Shown here piece by piece: positions 32,577 to 43,430 of a stretch of DNA of 64,000 nucleotides (its first letter is position 1; every line of letters starts with the position of its first letter). The stretch is from Darksidea phi. Lineage: Eukaryota; Ascomycota; Dothideomycetes; Pleosporales; Lentitheciaceae. The DNA is taken from positions 1 through 64,000 of the forward strand of contig JASJFT010000084.1 of NCBI GenBank assembly GCA_030770425.1, given 5' to 3'. Below the pieces are notes generated by a model. It saw only the letters and a program-made list of their open reading frames with translations. It was not told where the DNA came from and searched no databases. The translations under genes and the position numbers were made by a program.

Positions 32577-34610
32577 TTAGAGGCCATCGGCGAGAGTTGG
32601 CTCGATGACGGTTCCGTTCAGCGTAGTTTCAATGTCACTGAGAACTAGCTGAATAGGCGTTACGTAAGCGACACACCCATCACCACGACGACCAAACATA
32701 AGTCCGATCCATTTTCCAGCAACACCTTGGAAGTCTCGAAGAACAACACTTCCAGAATCACCTTTTCGGCACACAATTGACTTGTGGATTCTAGTCCGGG
32801 GCGCGATTGACCAGCAATAGGCTGGGTTGCTTTCCGTGATGTTGTAAATCCGTGCGATCTCAGACATCATCGTCGCCGATTCGTCGTTGACAAGCGAGTG
32901 CGCTGGGTTCACCATACCAAAGTTCCACCCACTAGTTCGCCCACGGAAAGCAACCCTGATATCCTCCTGGCTCGGGTCGATTATCTCGTACTGATCCGCC
33001 GGTTGGCCATGCTTCAACGTGGTTTTTACTCCAAAGTGTGCCAGTGGCTTTTGCATGGTGTTCCCGCAGCCTTTCGTGGTATGCATTTCTACTAGGGCCC
33101 AGTCCATTACATAATTTCTGGCTGGGTTGATCGAATCATGTAAAGGTGAGAGTCGGCGTCCGGACCATGCCACCAGTCGACCGATAACACGATTGTAGAG
33201 TTCAACTTCTTGGTACTCTAACCCCAGCTTTTGTACGACCGATTCATTGTCTCGGATGGTCTCTTCTAGGTGCGTACGTTTCCCGGTATTCATTGCGAAA
33301 CGACGGCCGGAGGTTATGTCGGCCAATCTGTCGCGTAGGTTCCTCGGGTCATTCAAGTATTCCAGATGATAGCCCATTTGCTCAATGAGGCGTTCCTTAT
33401 ACATAATATCATCGTCATCTGCCGGGCTAACAATCAAGGGCCGGTCGTGTACAGGTGTTGTACTTGTGAGGTCAAAGGCGGTTACGGCTACAGGAGAATG
33501 TAAGCTATACTGATATTCGAACGGAGAGATAGATGCTATACCTTCTTTTAGACTCTCACTCCTGACGACGACGTGATGGTTTGTGAGAGCATACTTGCGA
33601 GCCTCGGCCTCGCCCTTCCGCACAACTGTGACAAACCCGCCCAGGGTACCTCCTCCATTAGTACCACTCACTCCAAGGGATGCGCCCATTACAAGTGGGT
33701 CTTCATAAGCGTCTTTTTCGATGGATTCCTCAACAATGTCGTCCATGGTGCGATTCCCGGCCATCGCCTTCCATGACGCTACATGAAGTATCTCTACCGC
33801 GAATTTGTTGTCGGTCAATGCTCGTATGTCTTCGATTCCCTGATCCCACCAAAAGTCTTGTGCAGACTGAGGTGTCCCAATCACTACAGTGATCGGACAC
33901 TCGGTCTTGTCGGCGCTAGCCCCACGACGCATAAGGTCAATCGTTGACCAACTGCATCCGAATTTATGAGCGGTAGTATCGAGGTAGCGAAGTATGTCAA
34001 TCGAAAGACTGCCCCATTTCTGGATTGCTTCATGGTCGGAAAGCTCTAGAGTGCAGTCCCGCCTACGGTCATATGTCGAGTCAATGACCTCTAGACCTAC
34101 CGTTATCCCGGCCTCTAGGCAGTGTTGTTGTACATCTGCTAGGACGGCTTTCATTGTATCTGTCGAAGTGTTCACAATATCCGCGATCATGAACAGTGTG
34201 ATCGAGGCTGAACCAGGATCTTCGCCTTCGTGGTATTTTCGCGTGAAGGCCCGTTCCAAAAGCCTTATACCTGCGGTGTTGTAGATGGCGTCCACATCTT
34301 CCCAGAACAAACGCGGGTTATCCAATAAAGTACCAGTTTCCACCTTGCTACATTCTAGAGGCAGTGTAAGGAGCCGGGGAGTACCAAGTCGGTGGGGCGC
34401 AAATCGTGTATCGAGGTTGAAGTCCAATGGTTTTGGTGTTGAGACCATCTTAGGCTTTGAGAGAAGGTTCACGGTGCTGTTGCGCAAGGAGAACTCGAGT
34501 AGATTTTGATGCTGGAGGATGTTGGAGCGGCCTCGCAGCGTATCATATATTGACGATGATTTTTCGCGTTGTGCATCGAGATCATGGTATTTGATATTGC
34601 GCGCCAGCAT
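32577..34610 (-). CDS. Intracellular PA-clan (trypsin-fold) serine protease, 677 aa
   Basis: A single-exon protein without signal peptide or membrane segment. The C-terminal half is a trypsin-like fold: LGGFVTVVRKG and YALTNHHVV place the catalytic His at 345 or 346, YVMDWALVEM the Asp at 503, and CRKGDSGSVVL the Ser at 619 within GDSGS, followed by IGLMFGRRGDG. All three triad residues are present, so activity is expected. Residues 60-300 form a separate domain of unknown family (TRFAPHRLGTPRLLTLPLE; SASITLFMIADI; ITVVIGTPQSAQDFWW) with alternating helices and strands. The interval between His and Asp is unusually long (about 155 residues) and holds a charged helical insert. Such proteases occur in fungi as conserved proteins of unknown role. 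The gene sits beside AT-rich, relic-bearing DNA. Confidence 0.9.
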   Translation of the reverse strand: MLARNIKYHDLDAQREKSSSIYDTLRGRSNILQHQNLLEFSLRNSTVNLLSKPKMVSTPKPLDFNLDTRFAPHRLGTPRLLTLPLECSKVETGTLLDNPRLFWEDVDAIYNTAGIRLLERAFTRKYHEGEDPGSASITLFMIADIVNTSTDTMKAVLADVQQHCLEAGITVGLEVIDSTYDRRRDCTLELSDHEAIQKWGSLSIDILRYLDTTAHKFGCSWSTIDLMRRGASADKTECPITVVIGTPQSAQDFWWDQGIEDIRALTDNKFAVEILHVASWKAMAGNRTMDDIVEESIEKDAYEDPLVMGASLGVSGTNGGGTLGGFVTVVRKGEAEARKYALTNHHVVVRSESLKEGIASISPFEYQYSLHSPVAVTAFDLTSTTPVHDRPLIVSPADDDDIMYKERLIEQMGYHLEYLNDPRNLRDRLADITSGRRFAMNTGKRTHLEETIRDNESVVQKLGLEYQEVELYNRVIGRLVAWSGRRLSPLHDSINPARNYVMDWALVEMHTTKGCGNTMQKPLAHFGVKTTLKHGQPADQYEIIDPSQEDIRVAFRGRTSGWNFGMVNPAHSLVNDESATMMSEIARIYNITESNPAYCWSIAPRTRIHKSIVCRKGDSGSVVLRDFQGVAGKWIGLMFGRRGDGCVAYVTPIQLVLSDIETTLNGTVIEPTLADGL

Positions 34611-36666
34611 TGTGACTGGAATTGTGCTAGTACTCGTTAGTATTCACTTACAGTGCGTGGTAAGTATGGCGAAGTGCTGCGGCTGGGGAGGGAGAGGAAA
34701 GGCTTCTTACTAAATACGTTGCGGTCGCATATAATATTTCACCAGAATTACAAAAAGTAGAGCTAGTATCATGTGACATTAAGTAATCGGTTTAAGTTTT
34801 GTCCCTCTAGTGAAAATTGCTGGCTCATGCACTGTGTTTCCTGCCCGGAAATATACATACATATCGAACTGCTTAAATTCGAAGACTCCCCGTTCACCCA
34901 TTATTTACGTAAAACTGCTGTTTGTCATAGTAACCAGCTTTCTATGGACTTTCCTCTTCAGTTTCTACGTCAGAAAGCATCAGGAAGTTAGCATGTTTGC
35001 AGGAGTAGATACTTTCTTTCAGCACGGTGTTGCTACCCTAGCTTTTCAACTGCGAAAAGAAAACAACAGCCTTGATAGGATTGATCAGTCACTGGTTTTA
35101 ATTTTATTATATTAATTTGGTCGAGAAAACAAACGTCACACTCCGGTAAGAAAATTCGGCCAAGAAAGCAAACGCCAAGCCCCAGTAAGGGAAACCGAAA
35201 AGAAAACAGGCAATTCTTCTTTGAACGTTGCTTCCACAGCTCATGGAAGGATCACTTAGAGTGAGCAGTTGAATCTGCAGTACGTACATCCCGCACAGAA
35301 CAATGCGATTGTCTGAAGCTAGCATTTCGCTTCTATCTCCAGAATGAGCTACTATAAGGCGAACTCGCGTCGATATTGAGGGACCAGGTATCGCGAAGTC
35401 TTAGATTACTGGCAAGCTAACCATGGTCGGGGCAAAACTGCCAACACCCCGCCGAACGACATGAATACCGCCGACATTCGAAGGCTTTTAGCGGTGTTGT
35501 ACCTGTATATCTTGATGGCTCGCCCTAAGCTCTATTTGGCTAGCGCTGGCTAGCATCAGACACGTACCGCGCTAATTAGATCTTACACTTCTCATACGTC
35601 ATTCTTCATTCATCTCCTGTGTCTGCTTCCTCCTAGCATCAATCGGTATCTTAACTGTCCAGTCATTTTCCAAAATATTGAATGTTACATGGTCGTGACA
35701 TATGTAGAGCAGGATTACCGCTGACAGAAGCCAATTAGACCATTTGCAGCTCCTCCACCGGCGAGCAATTGTTCAGCCCCGCAGCCCTCACTGGAGCTAT
35801 TCGCTGGTTTTCAAAGAGTCTGAGGAGTGTTGTTTCAAAGACCACGGCTTTCACCGAATGCCACTTGCCGTCCTTCTCTGCCAGTCCGACTCAAACATCC
35901 TCGTGAAGCATGTTCATCCGATACATCACGGTGCAGACTTCGAGGGTAGGATCCAGGGCATTATTACGCACTTTAGCAATGATGACAATGTTGAAGTCAA
36001 GGGCTCTTCTACTCACACAGCCGCTAATTTGGAGTCTCACTTTGGCATGTGGTGCATACCGGACAAATACATGCTCAACTTATCTATGTTGGAGGCATAA
36101 GTGGCGTTTACGATAAACGAAGGCGAAGCCAGCTCCAAAGCACTTATATTCCCCATAAAGACGATCCGATTAGGCCAGAGATTGGAACCTGTTCTTACGT
36201 TTCCGCGGACGGCGGGGGTACTAGATGTACATACAATCTGGGGCCAGCTGATCACGCTACGACGACGATGATACAACTAACTCTTATATGCGTGCGTCTC
36301 TTTATATGCTCCCGCTAGTGGAGGCTGGGAGTGATAGGATAGACTGATAGGGGAGGTTTGGTACGTTTAGTCGAGGAGCCTCAGGACCAATTGTTCGGTT
36401 GACGTAAGCCGTTCCTTTCGGACTTCCCACATCTACCGTTCATCTCTCCGCTTGATTACTTGCAACCTCTATTGGCACACCATATGGATCAACAAAAATC
36501 TATGGTAAGTTCGGCAGCGACCTCAAGGGGCGTCATACTGCCAAAGCACTGCGGGAAAAATTCGCATTTAGAGGCTAGCTTGAGGTTATTGATCATGCAT
36601 TGCGAAGCACTCAAGACATGACTCTTCCGCTTCAGTGAATCCTCTTGTCAGGATCATTAAGTTGTC
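34611..36666. other. 2-kb gene-poor stretch
   Basis: Promoter side of the protease gene, then moderately AT-rich DNA. Frames at 34810-35115, 35107-35325 and 35744-36100 are short and without motifs; the last has a histidine-containing segment I could not place. I call no gene. Confidence 0.45.
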
Positions 36667-37665
36667 TTACGACTTCGGCGCCTTCTCCCCCTCTAACTTC
36701 TGCTGAATTGGCGCCAAGCACTCCTGCATCGCGGCTATCTGTTCCATTTCCTCATGCCCCTTTCCATCAGCACCCGGCGGATCAATATTCCACTCCGGCA
36801 CAACCCTGGTCCCGGCCTTGGTCAGCTCCAGCACTGTCCCGCAAGCATACTCCTTCTCCTGGATCAGCTTCAGCATATTTTCCGCAACTTCATCAGGTGT
36901 CAATGCTTTGCTCTCATCAAAAGAGAACTGGACGATCTGTTCTGGGGTAAAGAGCGGCGTGTTGACGAGCCCGGGACAGATCGTAGTGACCTTGACCGAT
37001 GTGATAGGTTCAGTGTCTTTCATAGATTTTACGAAGCCAACAATGGCGTGTTTGGTGGCGCAGTAAAGAGGTGCGGCTATAGAGCCGGCAAGGCCGCCGA
37101 TTGATGCCTTTGTCTCGTCAGCCTCCGATTGAAACATATTTCCAGCTACATTCGGCGACTTACAATGATACAAACACTCGCCCGCTTCCCTCGCCCCAAA
37201 CTTTTCTTAATCGCCAACCTCGTCAACTTGATTGGATGATTAACGTTAACATCCACCTGCTTATACCCTTTCTCTTGCTCAGGATCTTGCCAGAAGTTCG
37301 AAAATGTGGGTTCGAAGACGCCAGCGCAGATGCCGTAGGCGTCAGGTACATCGTTCCATTTCTTCTCACAAGCGTCAAAGAGCTTGAGAAAATTGGGCCA
37401 GTGGGTAACGTCACATGCTACATAGAGGACATTGTCCCTGCCGGCTGCGAAGCGGTCGAAGTCGGGCGTTGTGCGGTGGTCGCCCACAACCACTTTAGCA
37501 CCGAGGTCGGAGGATTGCTTTGTGAGCGCGAGACCAATGCCTGACCACACTTAGTAACGTGATATCTCATGAAAACTTAGTCGAGGATTTCGCGCAGGTT
37601 GTACCTGATGCACCGCCCGTGATCACGATGATCTTGCCCTTGAGCGGAATGTCGATCGAACCCAT
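36667..37665 (-). CDS. Short-chain dehydrogenase/reductase (292 aa)
   Basis: A classical SDR close to 15-hydroxyprostaglandin dehydrogenase-like fungal enzymes. Exons: 37665-37605, 37540-37164 and 37107-36667; introns of 64 and 56 nt. Splicing the first joins VITGGAS to GIGLALTKQ, restoring the TGxxxGIG cofactor loop; splicing the second joins SVCII to ASIGGLAGS. An acidic residue after the second strand (VVVGDHR) suggests NAD preference. The catalytic pair is in LYCATKHAIVGF (YxxxK), and ICPGLVNTPLF follows. The tail is about 40 residues longer than a minimal SDR and charged. The substrate is unknown. A second, broken SDR lies 1.3 kb upstream on the same strand. Confidence 0.93.
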
Positions 37666-38602
37666 GATTATGTCGGATCTATAATACACTCAGATGTGGG
37701 AGTATCGAGTAGACGTTCGGGATCTTGGGAAGCTTGCGGTTATATAGGGGATGCTGTAGTAAGCCGGGTTATTCAGGTGCGGGGTCGGGCAAGTAGTCCC
37801 GCGACGGGGGTTGGCTACAGGAATCCCATTAACGCCCTTTGCCCCGGGAAAGAGGGGTCGTGAAGCGACATGGCTCCATTGTCTCGCGTTCTTCTGTTGA
37901 TCGCGTGCTTCCGGACCTCTCACACCCGGTTCAGTGTCAAGGTTGATATGGGTAGGCTAGTCGAAAGAGACATTAATCTGACGCCCGGTTGGTGTGGAAC
38001 GAGGTAAGCGAACCGCCTAAAAACCTTTCTATCCTCACAGAATCGCATACAATTAGGGATCCTCTCCTTCGCGGCGTTGAAATTGTTACGAAGTAGAAAA
38101 TACTTCTATTAATCTACTGTCACGAATATTTAACCTTGGTTTAAGGGTGCGGTGGTAGCTTGAATAATTGGTGCTGATATATTTTGGTGAGGCAGCAATG
38201 ACCATCACGCTGTTGTGCCCATCGTGCTACGTGCGGTAGACTCTAGGGATGATCGGACGAAAAGCGGGATTGCAACCTTGCCACGTCATAACTCTCTTTT
38301 GGCCTAATTGAGAATAGCGAAACTTGCTTTCTAGAAGTATTTAACGATTTGATTAATTCGTACTTTGATAGTGGCCAACGGTCCCTGGCGTAATTGTCTT
38401 CTGGCTTGTTATTTGGTTTGGATTTGCATAGTGGGAGTCTGTAAGGTCCGCACGAAACACAATAGGAGTTTGTACACAGGAGGTGCTATACCCACACCTT
38501 ATACACGATAATAGAGCTGTAGAGCTGTACACAGTACTGTCGATCGTGAGCGACGAGGTGGTGTTTCGAACATTGAGGCGACGAGCAATGACATGTGCTG
38601 CC
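37666..38602. other. Intergenic, AT-rich in part
   Basis: The promoter of the SDR lies here, with TATATAGGGG on the plus strand near 37741. From about 38040 the DNA is AT-rich and has no supported frame. A CTTCTGGCTTGTTAT word near 38399 recurs in the diverged repeat that follows. Confidence 0.45.
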
Positions 38603-38872
38603 GACTTCTGGCTTGTTATAGCAACAACTCGCCGAAAGCGACGAGAGTTCTCTTCAAACTCTTACTATAACCACGAGCAGATGGAAGGACCGATCTGACA
38701 GGAACGAAGGCCGCCCAAGAGCGCAAAACGATAACATGGCTCGTAGAGCTTTGATCGGTGGCTGATATTGATTATATGATGGGTAGAGCGTCAGGCCTTT
38801 GGTTTGTTATAATAGCCACCCAGCCGAAAATAACGAAACGCTCTTTTCAAATTCTTCCCCGTCCTCGCGCAA
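38603..38872. repeat. Two diverged copies of an ~80-bp sequence
   Basis: The segments 38603-38680 and 38794-38872 align by eye with roughly 70% identity (shared words include TTGTTATA, GCCGAAA, TTCAAA and TCTT). Many differences are C/T or G/A transitions. This suggests an old direct duplication with RIP-like decay. The part between the copies is unrelated. Confidence 0.45.
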
Positions 38873-38951
38873 ATTGACTAGATGAGACGGATGATAATGT
38901 TGGAAGAGCGCACAAAGTGACTAAAATTGCACAAAAAAGACGGCCACATGA

Positions 38952-39660
38952 CTAACAGTACCAACCTCCGTCAATAGGCATTGCCACACCCGTGATGAAA
39001 GACGCAGCATCCGAGATCAAGAACTCAATAAGCGGCGGTACCTCAGTCTGGTCTGCCGCCCTCCTTAGGGCAAGAAAATGCCTCAGCATATGCGTATTGA
39101 TGGGACCCCTGTAGACGATGGTCAGCGAGGAAGTAGCCTGGCGAATGTAGGTGAGCGCAACTTACGGACAAATACAGTTCACACGGATGTTCCGCTTGCC
39201 TAGTTCCTTGCCGACAAGTCCAGAGTTGCCCATCGCGTTCACAATAGCCCCGCGGTCCTTCATGTTTGCAACTTGAGCGTGTAGGCAATTCAATATGCCC
39301 TTGACATTGACCTTCTGAACAAAGTCCCAGTCATTATCGTCGATGTCCGCAATGCCGCCCATGTTGTGCTGCTGACGGATGACGCCAGCAAGATCGGCGG
39401 CCCCGTCGAGCTTGCCAAACTTCTCCACCGTCTTCGCGATCCAAGCTTCCACCGCCTTGCAATTGCTGACGTCGACGACCGTAGCTAGGACCTGGGTGCC
39501 GGACTTTTGGACTTGCTCTGCTAGGTCACTGAGTGGCTTCTACTACAGATCGGCGAGCGAGAGGATGGCTCCTTTGCTAACGAAGAATTGCGATGCTGCG
39601 GGGGCTATCCCGAAAGCGGCGCCTGTGATGCAGATAATTTTGCCTTGATGGACACGACGT
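38952..39660 (-). pseudogene. Short-chain dehydrogenase, inactivated
   Basis: The N-terminal cofactor region reads GKIICITGAAFGIAPAA, in which the third Gly of TGxxxGIG is replaced by Ala. It continues to LSLADL and then meets two consecutive TAG codons before resuming in the same frame (KPLSDLAEQVQKSGTQVLATVVDVS). Further on, FGKLDGAADLAGVIRQ, FVQKVNVKGILNCLHA and GAIVNAMGNSGLVGKEL are normal SDR elements. Between NSGLVG and ELGKRNIRVNCICP about 25 residues are missing, exactly where the catalytic YxxxK segment belongs. A 57-nt intron (39165-39109) with good signals joins CICP to GPINT, and the end reads FITGVAMPIDGGWYC. No ATG precedes the first segment. Nonsense codons plus loss of the active site make this a pseudogene. 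Confidence 0.88.
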
Positions 39661-41689
39661 GATATAACAAAGAGACCGTGATTGAGGTGTTGACTGAGAA
39701 AACCGAAGTTGCAACGAAAGGGGCTGCCGTCCTACCTATAGTGCCAACCGCGTCTACTCGGCTGGCTATGAGAGCCATACGGTGTCTGGGTCCAGCATTC
39801 CGAAGGTTCCTACCTCCCTCGGAAGTCCTGCCGACAGCCCGAGCCATGATGGTGTTGGATGGGAAGTCGTTTGCCGATGGGGCTGCGGAGGCAAACAACC
39901 CTGCCCCGCCTTGAAGATATCGGAATCGGAGCTTGGCGTGACATCTGAAACCGCCAGCCCTGGCACCTCTCATTAGAGATAACGCAGGTCTATCACCACA
40001 CACCTCCGAACGTATAGCCACATCCCACTCCTCCGATCTATCTCGCGAGGCCCATCTCGGCCGTGATGGGTTGGCCCTCGACCTAAGATGACACGCCGCC
40101 ATGATGCTGCTTCGCGCACTCCCCTTCGAATCCGTCTACGCGGGAACATGCCGCAATACCTCTCCAACCTTACGGCCACGGTGACCAATGACCAGGCCAA
40201 TAGCCCCACCAACGGCAATGCGCAATGCACAATGCGCAATCCATCAGAATGAAGCGCCGCATCCGCATCGCTGGAGCCTCCGATGGCTTCTCAAACCGAC
40301 TTCGCGCTATCAGTTCCGTTGCGAAGCTCAACATCTGTGCGATTATGCGTGGCGGGTTGTCGGAACGTATAATGACACCACATGGCGCGTAGAAAGCGGA
40401 CAATGATAGGATGAGGGCCGATGGCAAGCTGCTGAAAGAGCCGATGGCAAGCTGCTGAAAGAGCCGATAGTCCTTTCGACTTGACTCTTCTCGACTGGCA
40501 CCCGTGTTACTAGATATCCTGATGAAGAGTACGCGTCCGGGTGCCGTGCCGACTTGGAAACTTCCTAACTTGTCTGTAGGACAAAGATCGCGGTCACCGC
40601 CGGAGCATACGACGCTCAACTCGTAGCTGCGTCGTCGCCAAAAGAAGCAACGAGGCAGGTGTCCGACTTGAGGATGGCATACGTGGACGGTGATGAGGTG
40701 GTGGATACAGTCAACAGGCTGGTCAAGGATGACGAGAGGTTCACAAGCTTGATGGATGGAGAGGTCTTAGCGGACTGGGGCAATATGCCCATTTATGCGC
40801 AATGTTACCTTGGCGGTGCATGTATAACAATAGCGTTGAACAACGGTATCATCTGTGGCCGTACAGCGCGAGCGGCTACTGCCCAGAAAACACACGGAAC
40901 CTGGACGTTTCGACATGCGACCTGCGACCTGCGAATCTTAATGTCTTTAACCGTTGAGGCGTAAGCAACAGCCTTCAAGGCTGGCTTAGGTAGACCCTAG
41001 CGACGATCAGTCTGAGCCGATGATAGAGTATCCTTATGATCCAACGAGCTGGAGAGGAGAATCTCAGTTGAACTGGAGAAACTTGGTCCAACCACACGCG
41101 GGTCCTATGGGATAGATGATCGGCTGCCGATCCGGTGACAAGCCTTCGGGTGCAACAACTATGAATGGCTTCGATTAATCCTCGCCACCAAAAGACCAAT
41201 GCGATGCTTAATGATGGAATTGAGCGTTTTGAAATCTCCGGGCATTTGCGTAGTGCACTTCCCGATGAGGGATCACTTATATCGTGGCTTCAACTCGACA
41301 AGTACTTACCGCACTCTGGGCAAGAAAGCTGGAAACAACCACTACGTAAGTGGATTATCGTTCCGAGTGGTTTCTGATAGAGACAATGGATTTGAGCGTT
41401 CTTCGTTGCGTGGTTTCTTCAGCGCTCAGCATCGCAAATGATGTACTCTCTGTAGCATTCACACAATTGCAGATATCGCCAGGGTGTTTCAGTCCCATGA
41501 TTGAACCTCTGCTTAAACTCTTCCACCCAGAATTTGGGACCATGGCCTGTCAAGTCCGACATGGCATCTGGTCACGTATGCTTCTTTGGTCCAACTACGA
41601 GCACACACATATTATCTAGGTCTACCTCCGTCTGGTCAAAGACACCGGAATGATTTTAGCCCATTTCTACCCTTGCTAGGGATCTAAGT
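39661..41689. other. 2-kb gene-poor stretch
   Basis: Many short frames on both strands overlap here (for example 39605-40102 minus and 40659-40964 plus); none shows a motif. A 23-bp tandem repeat lies at 40417-40469. The missing N-terminus and zinc cluster of the regulator relic to the right could not be found in this stretch. Confidence 0.45.
40417..40469. repeat. 23-bp tandem repeat, 2.3 copies
   Basis: GCCGATGGCAAGCTGCTGAA plus AGA is repeated perfectly at 40417-40439 and 40440-40462, followed by a partial GCCGATA. The absence of differences between copies suggests a recent duplication. Confidence 0.9.
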
Positions 41690-43430
41690 CTAGAGACATA
41701 CGACTACTTGATCGATCTGTTCTTTGACTACCACAGCTCCACACTCCACATTGTCTCCAAATGGGCCTTCCTCGACGACCTCAGAGTGGGGGGACACAGT
41801 TCTACTGGACCTTCTTGCATACGACGATGCTAGCAGCGGGCTACCGGTACGTGGACAAGACCAGGACAGATGTGAAGAAGCTTGCGACACCATCGGCGCA
41901 TCCTGATCTTTCGACATTCAATACAAAGGCGAAAGAGATGGCTGGGTTGGCAGCTGTAAAGCCCAGAGGTATCCCTTTGATACGAGCCTTCTTCTTGCTT
42001 GGTGATCTTGAGGTTGTTATCGACAAAGACGACACCGGCTGGATGTTTGCCGGCATGGGATTCAGGCTACTGTTTGATGTGAGACTGCATGTTGACCCGA
42101 GTCAACTGCGCCTGACGTATCGCGAAGTGCAGATCGGGTATATGTTTGACCATGCATTATGAATGATGTATAAATGATTCCATCTAACATCATATACCGG
42201 CGAGGTGCTGTTTGCACATTCGTCATCTTCGTCGGTCTTTTCCGCTTACTGATAATAACACAGCTGGTGGGACCTCTATCTTGGCCGCCGAACGACCCTC
42301 AAACCTTCCGAGTAGCATCCGCATGTCTGAACAAAGACTTCAACAGTGTCATTGAAACTCAGGCCCGCACATACGCCTACGAGAAGACGATTGAAACGCG
42401 ATCTACGAAGCTCATGGATTTGCTTGAACGCATTTTGCGAAACGCGAGAGTCGACAAAGCACCTCAAGCCTTCAGACGCGTACTTGAAGATTGCGACGAT
42501 GGACCGCAGGCTAAACAATTGGCATGCGGGGTTGCCGGAGTGGTTGCAGTGGACGGAAGAGAATGTTAGAATGGCACCTTCAAGTTTCTATCTATTACAG
42601 TGGGTTTCCGAAGCCGAATTGCAGGAGCTAACAGTGATAGCACACAATACGACAACGCGCTCATACTCCTCCATCGTAAGCGCAACTAGCATCCTACCAT
42701 TCATCGCCAACATATTCCATTACCCTGTCTCACAACGTCTGCGTTAGCAATGACATCCAGGTTACCGAGATCATCTCAGCATGCCGTACCCGGTACTCGC
42801 TCCAACGCATCTTCCTAACTGGACTACAACATGTCGGTACAGTTGCCACTGCCCTCATGGTAGAAATAATTGTGCTACAGGTTGTCCGGGTGGTACTGAG
42901 AGGGAGTGGAAGAGACTTTTGAGATTCCTCAAAGGCCTCAGAGAGTGTTTAGGCGAGATGAGCGAGACGTACCAGCCCGCTGTGCTCATGGCCAGCGTCG
43001 TTTGGGCATTTCATCCGCGACGCCCCTTTCAAACCTCACGCCCACCCAACCTACAACATCGACCCGTCACTGTCCAAACAACCCATCATCGTCCCTGACT
43101 CTACCCGCGTAACACGAGCCTCGACCTTTACGCCTCCCGACGTCCTAAACTCATCATTATCGAACTAATATCTCCCCACTCGCGACGTTACATCTCCTTT
43201 CGCCGGCTTCAGGCTTCCAGCATGGGCATGAGGGCATTTACTGCAAGCAGCGGATTGCCATTCCTGCCGAATAGTTGGTTTGAAGAGATGGATTGGAGCA
43301 GGGTAATGAATTTCTGGGCTCAATGGGACTAAAGGATTTGCAGGGGGTGAGCTCAACGGCGGGAGGAAGGTTGGTGGATGGATTTGAAGGGCCGGATAGA
43401 GATGCTTCATTGCTCAATCGCAGGCTAGTT
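41690..43430 (+). pseudogene. Zn2Cys6 regulator, regulatory domain only, multiple frameshifts
   Basis: Successive pieces of one fungal regulatory domain are spread over different frames. At 41690, YLIDLFFDYHSSTLHIV and KWAFLDDLR; after a G6 run near 41790 the frame shifts to TQFYWTFLHTTMLAAGYR. Then PRGIPLIRAFFLLGDLEV, GWMFAGMGFRLLFDV and LHVDPSQLRLTYREVQIGYM run to a TGA. Near 42270, WWDLYLGRRTTLKPSE ends at TAG. Then DAYLKIATMDRRLNNWHAGL, PEWLQW and APSSFYLLQ, later QYDNALILLHR, YSLQRIFLTGLQHVGTVATAL, and near 42950 LGEMSETYQPA. The tail GLPFLPNSWFEEMDWSRV near 43250 shifts into FLGSMGLKDLQ. Some breaks may be introns, but several cannot be spliced cleanly and no zinc cluster precedes the domain. 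I call it a truncated, decaying regulator gene. Confidence 0.82.
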
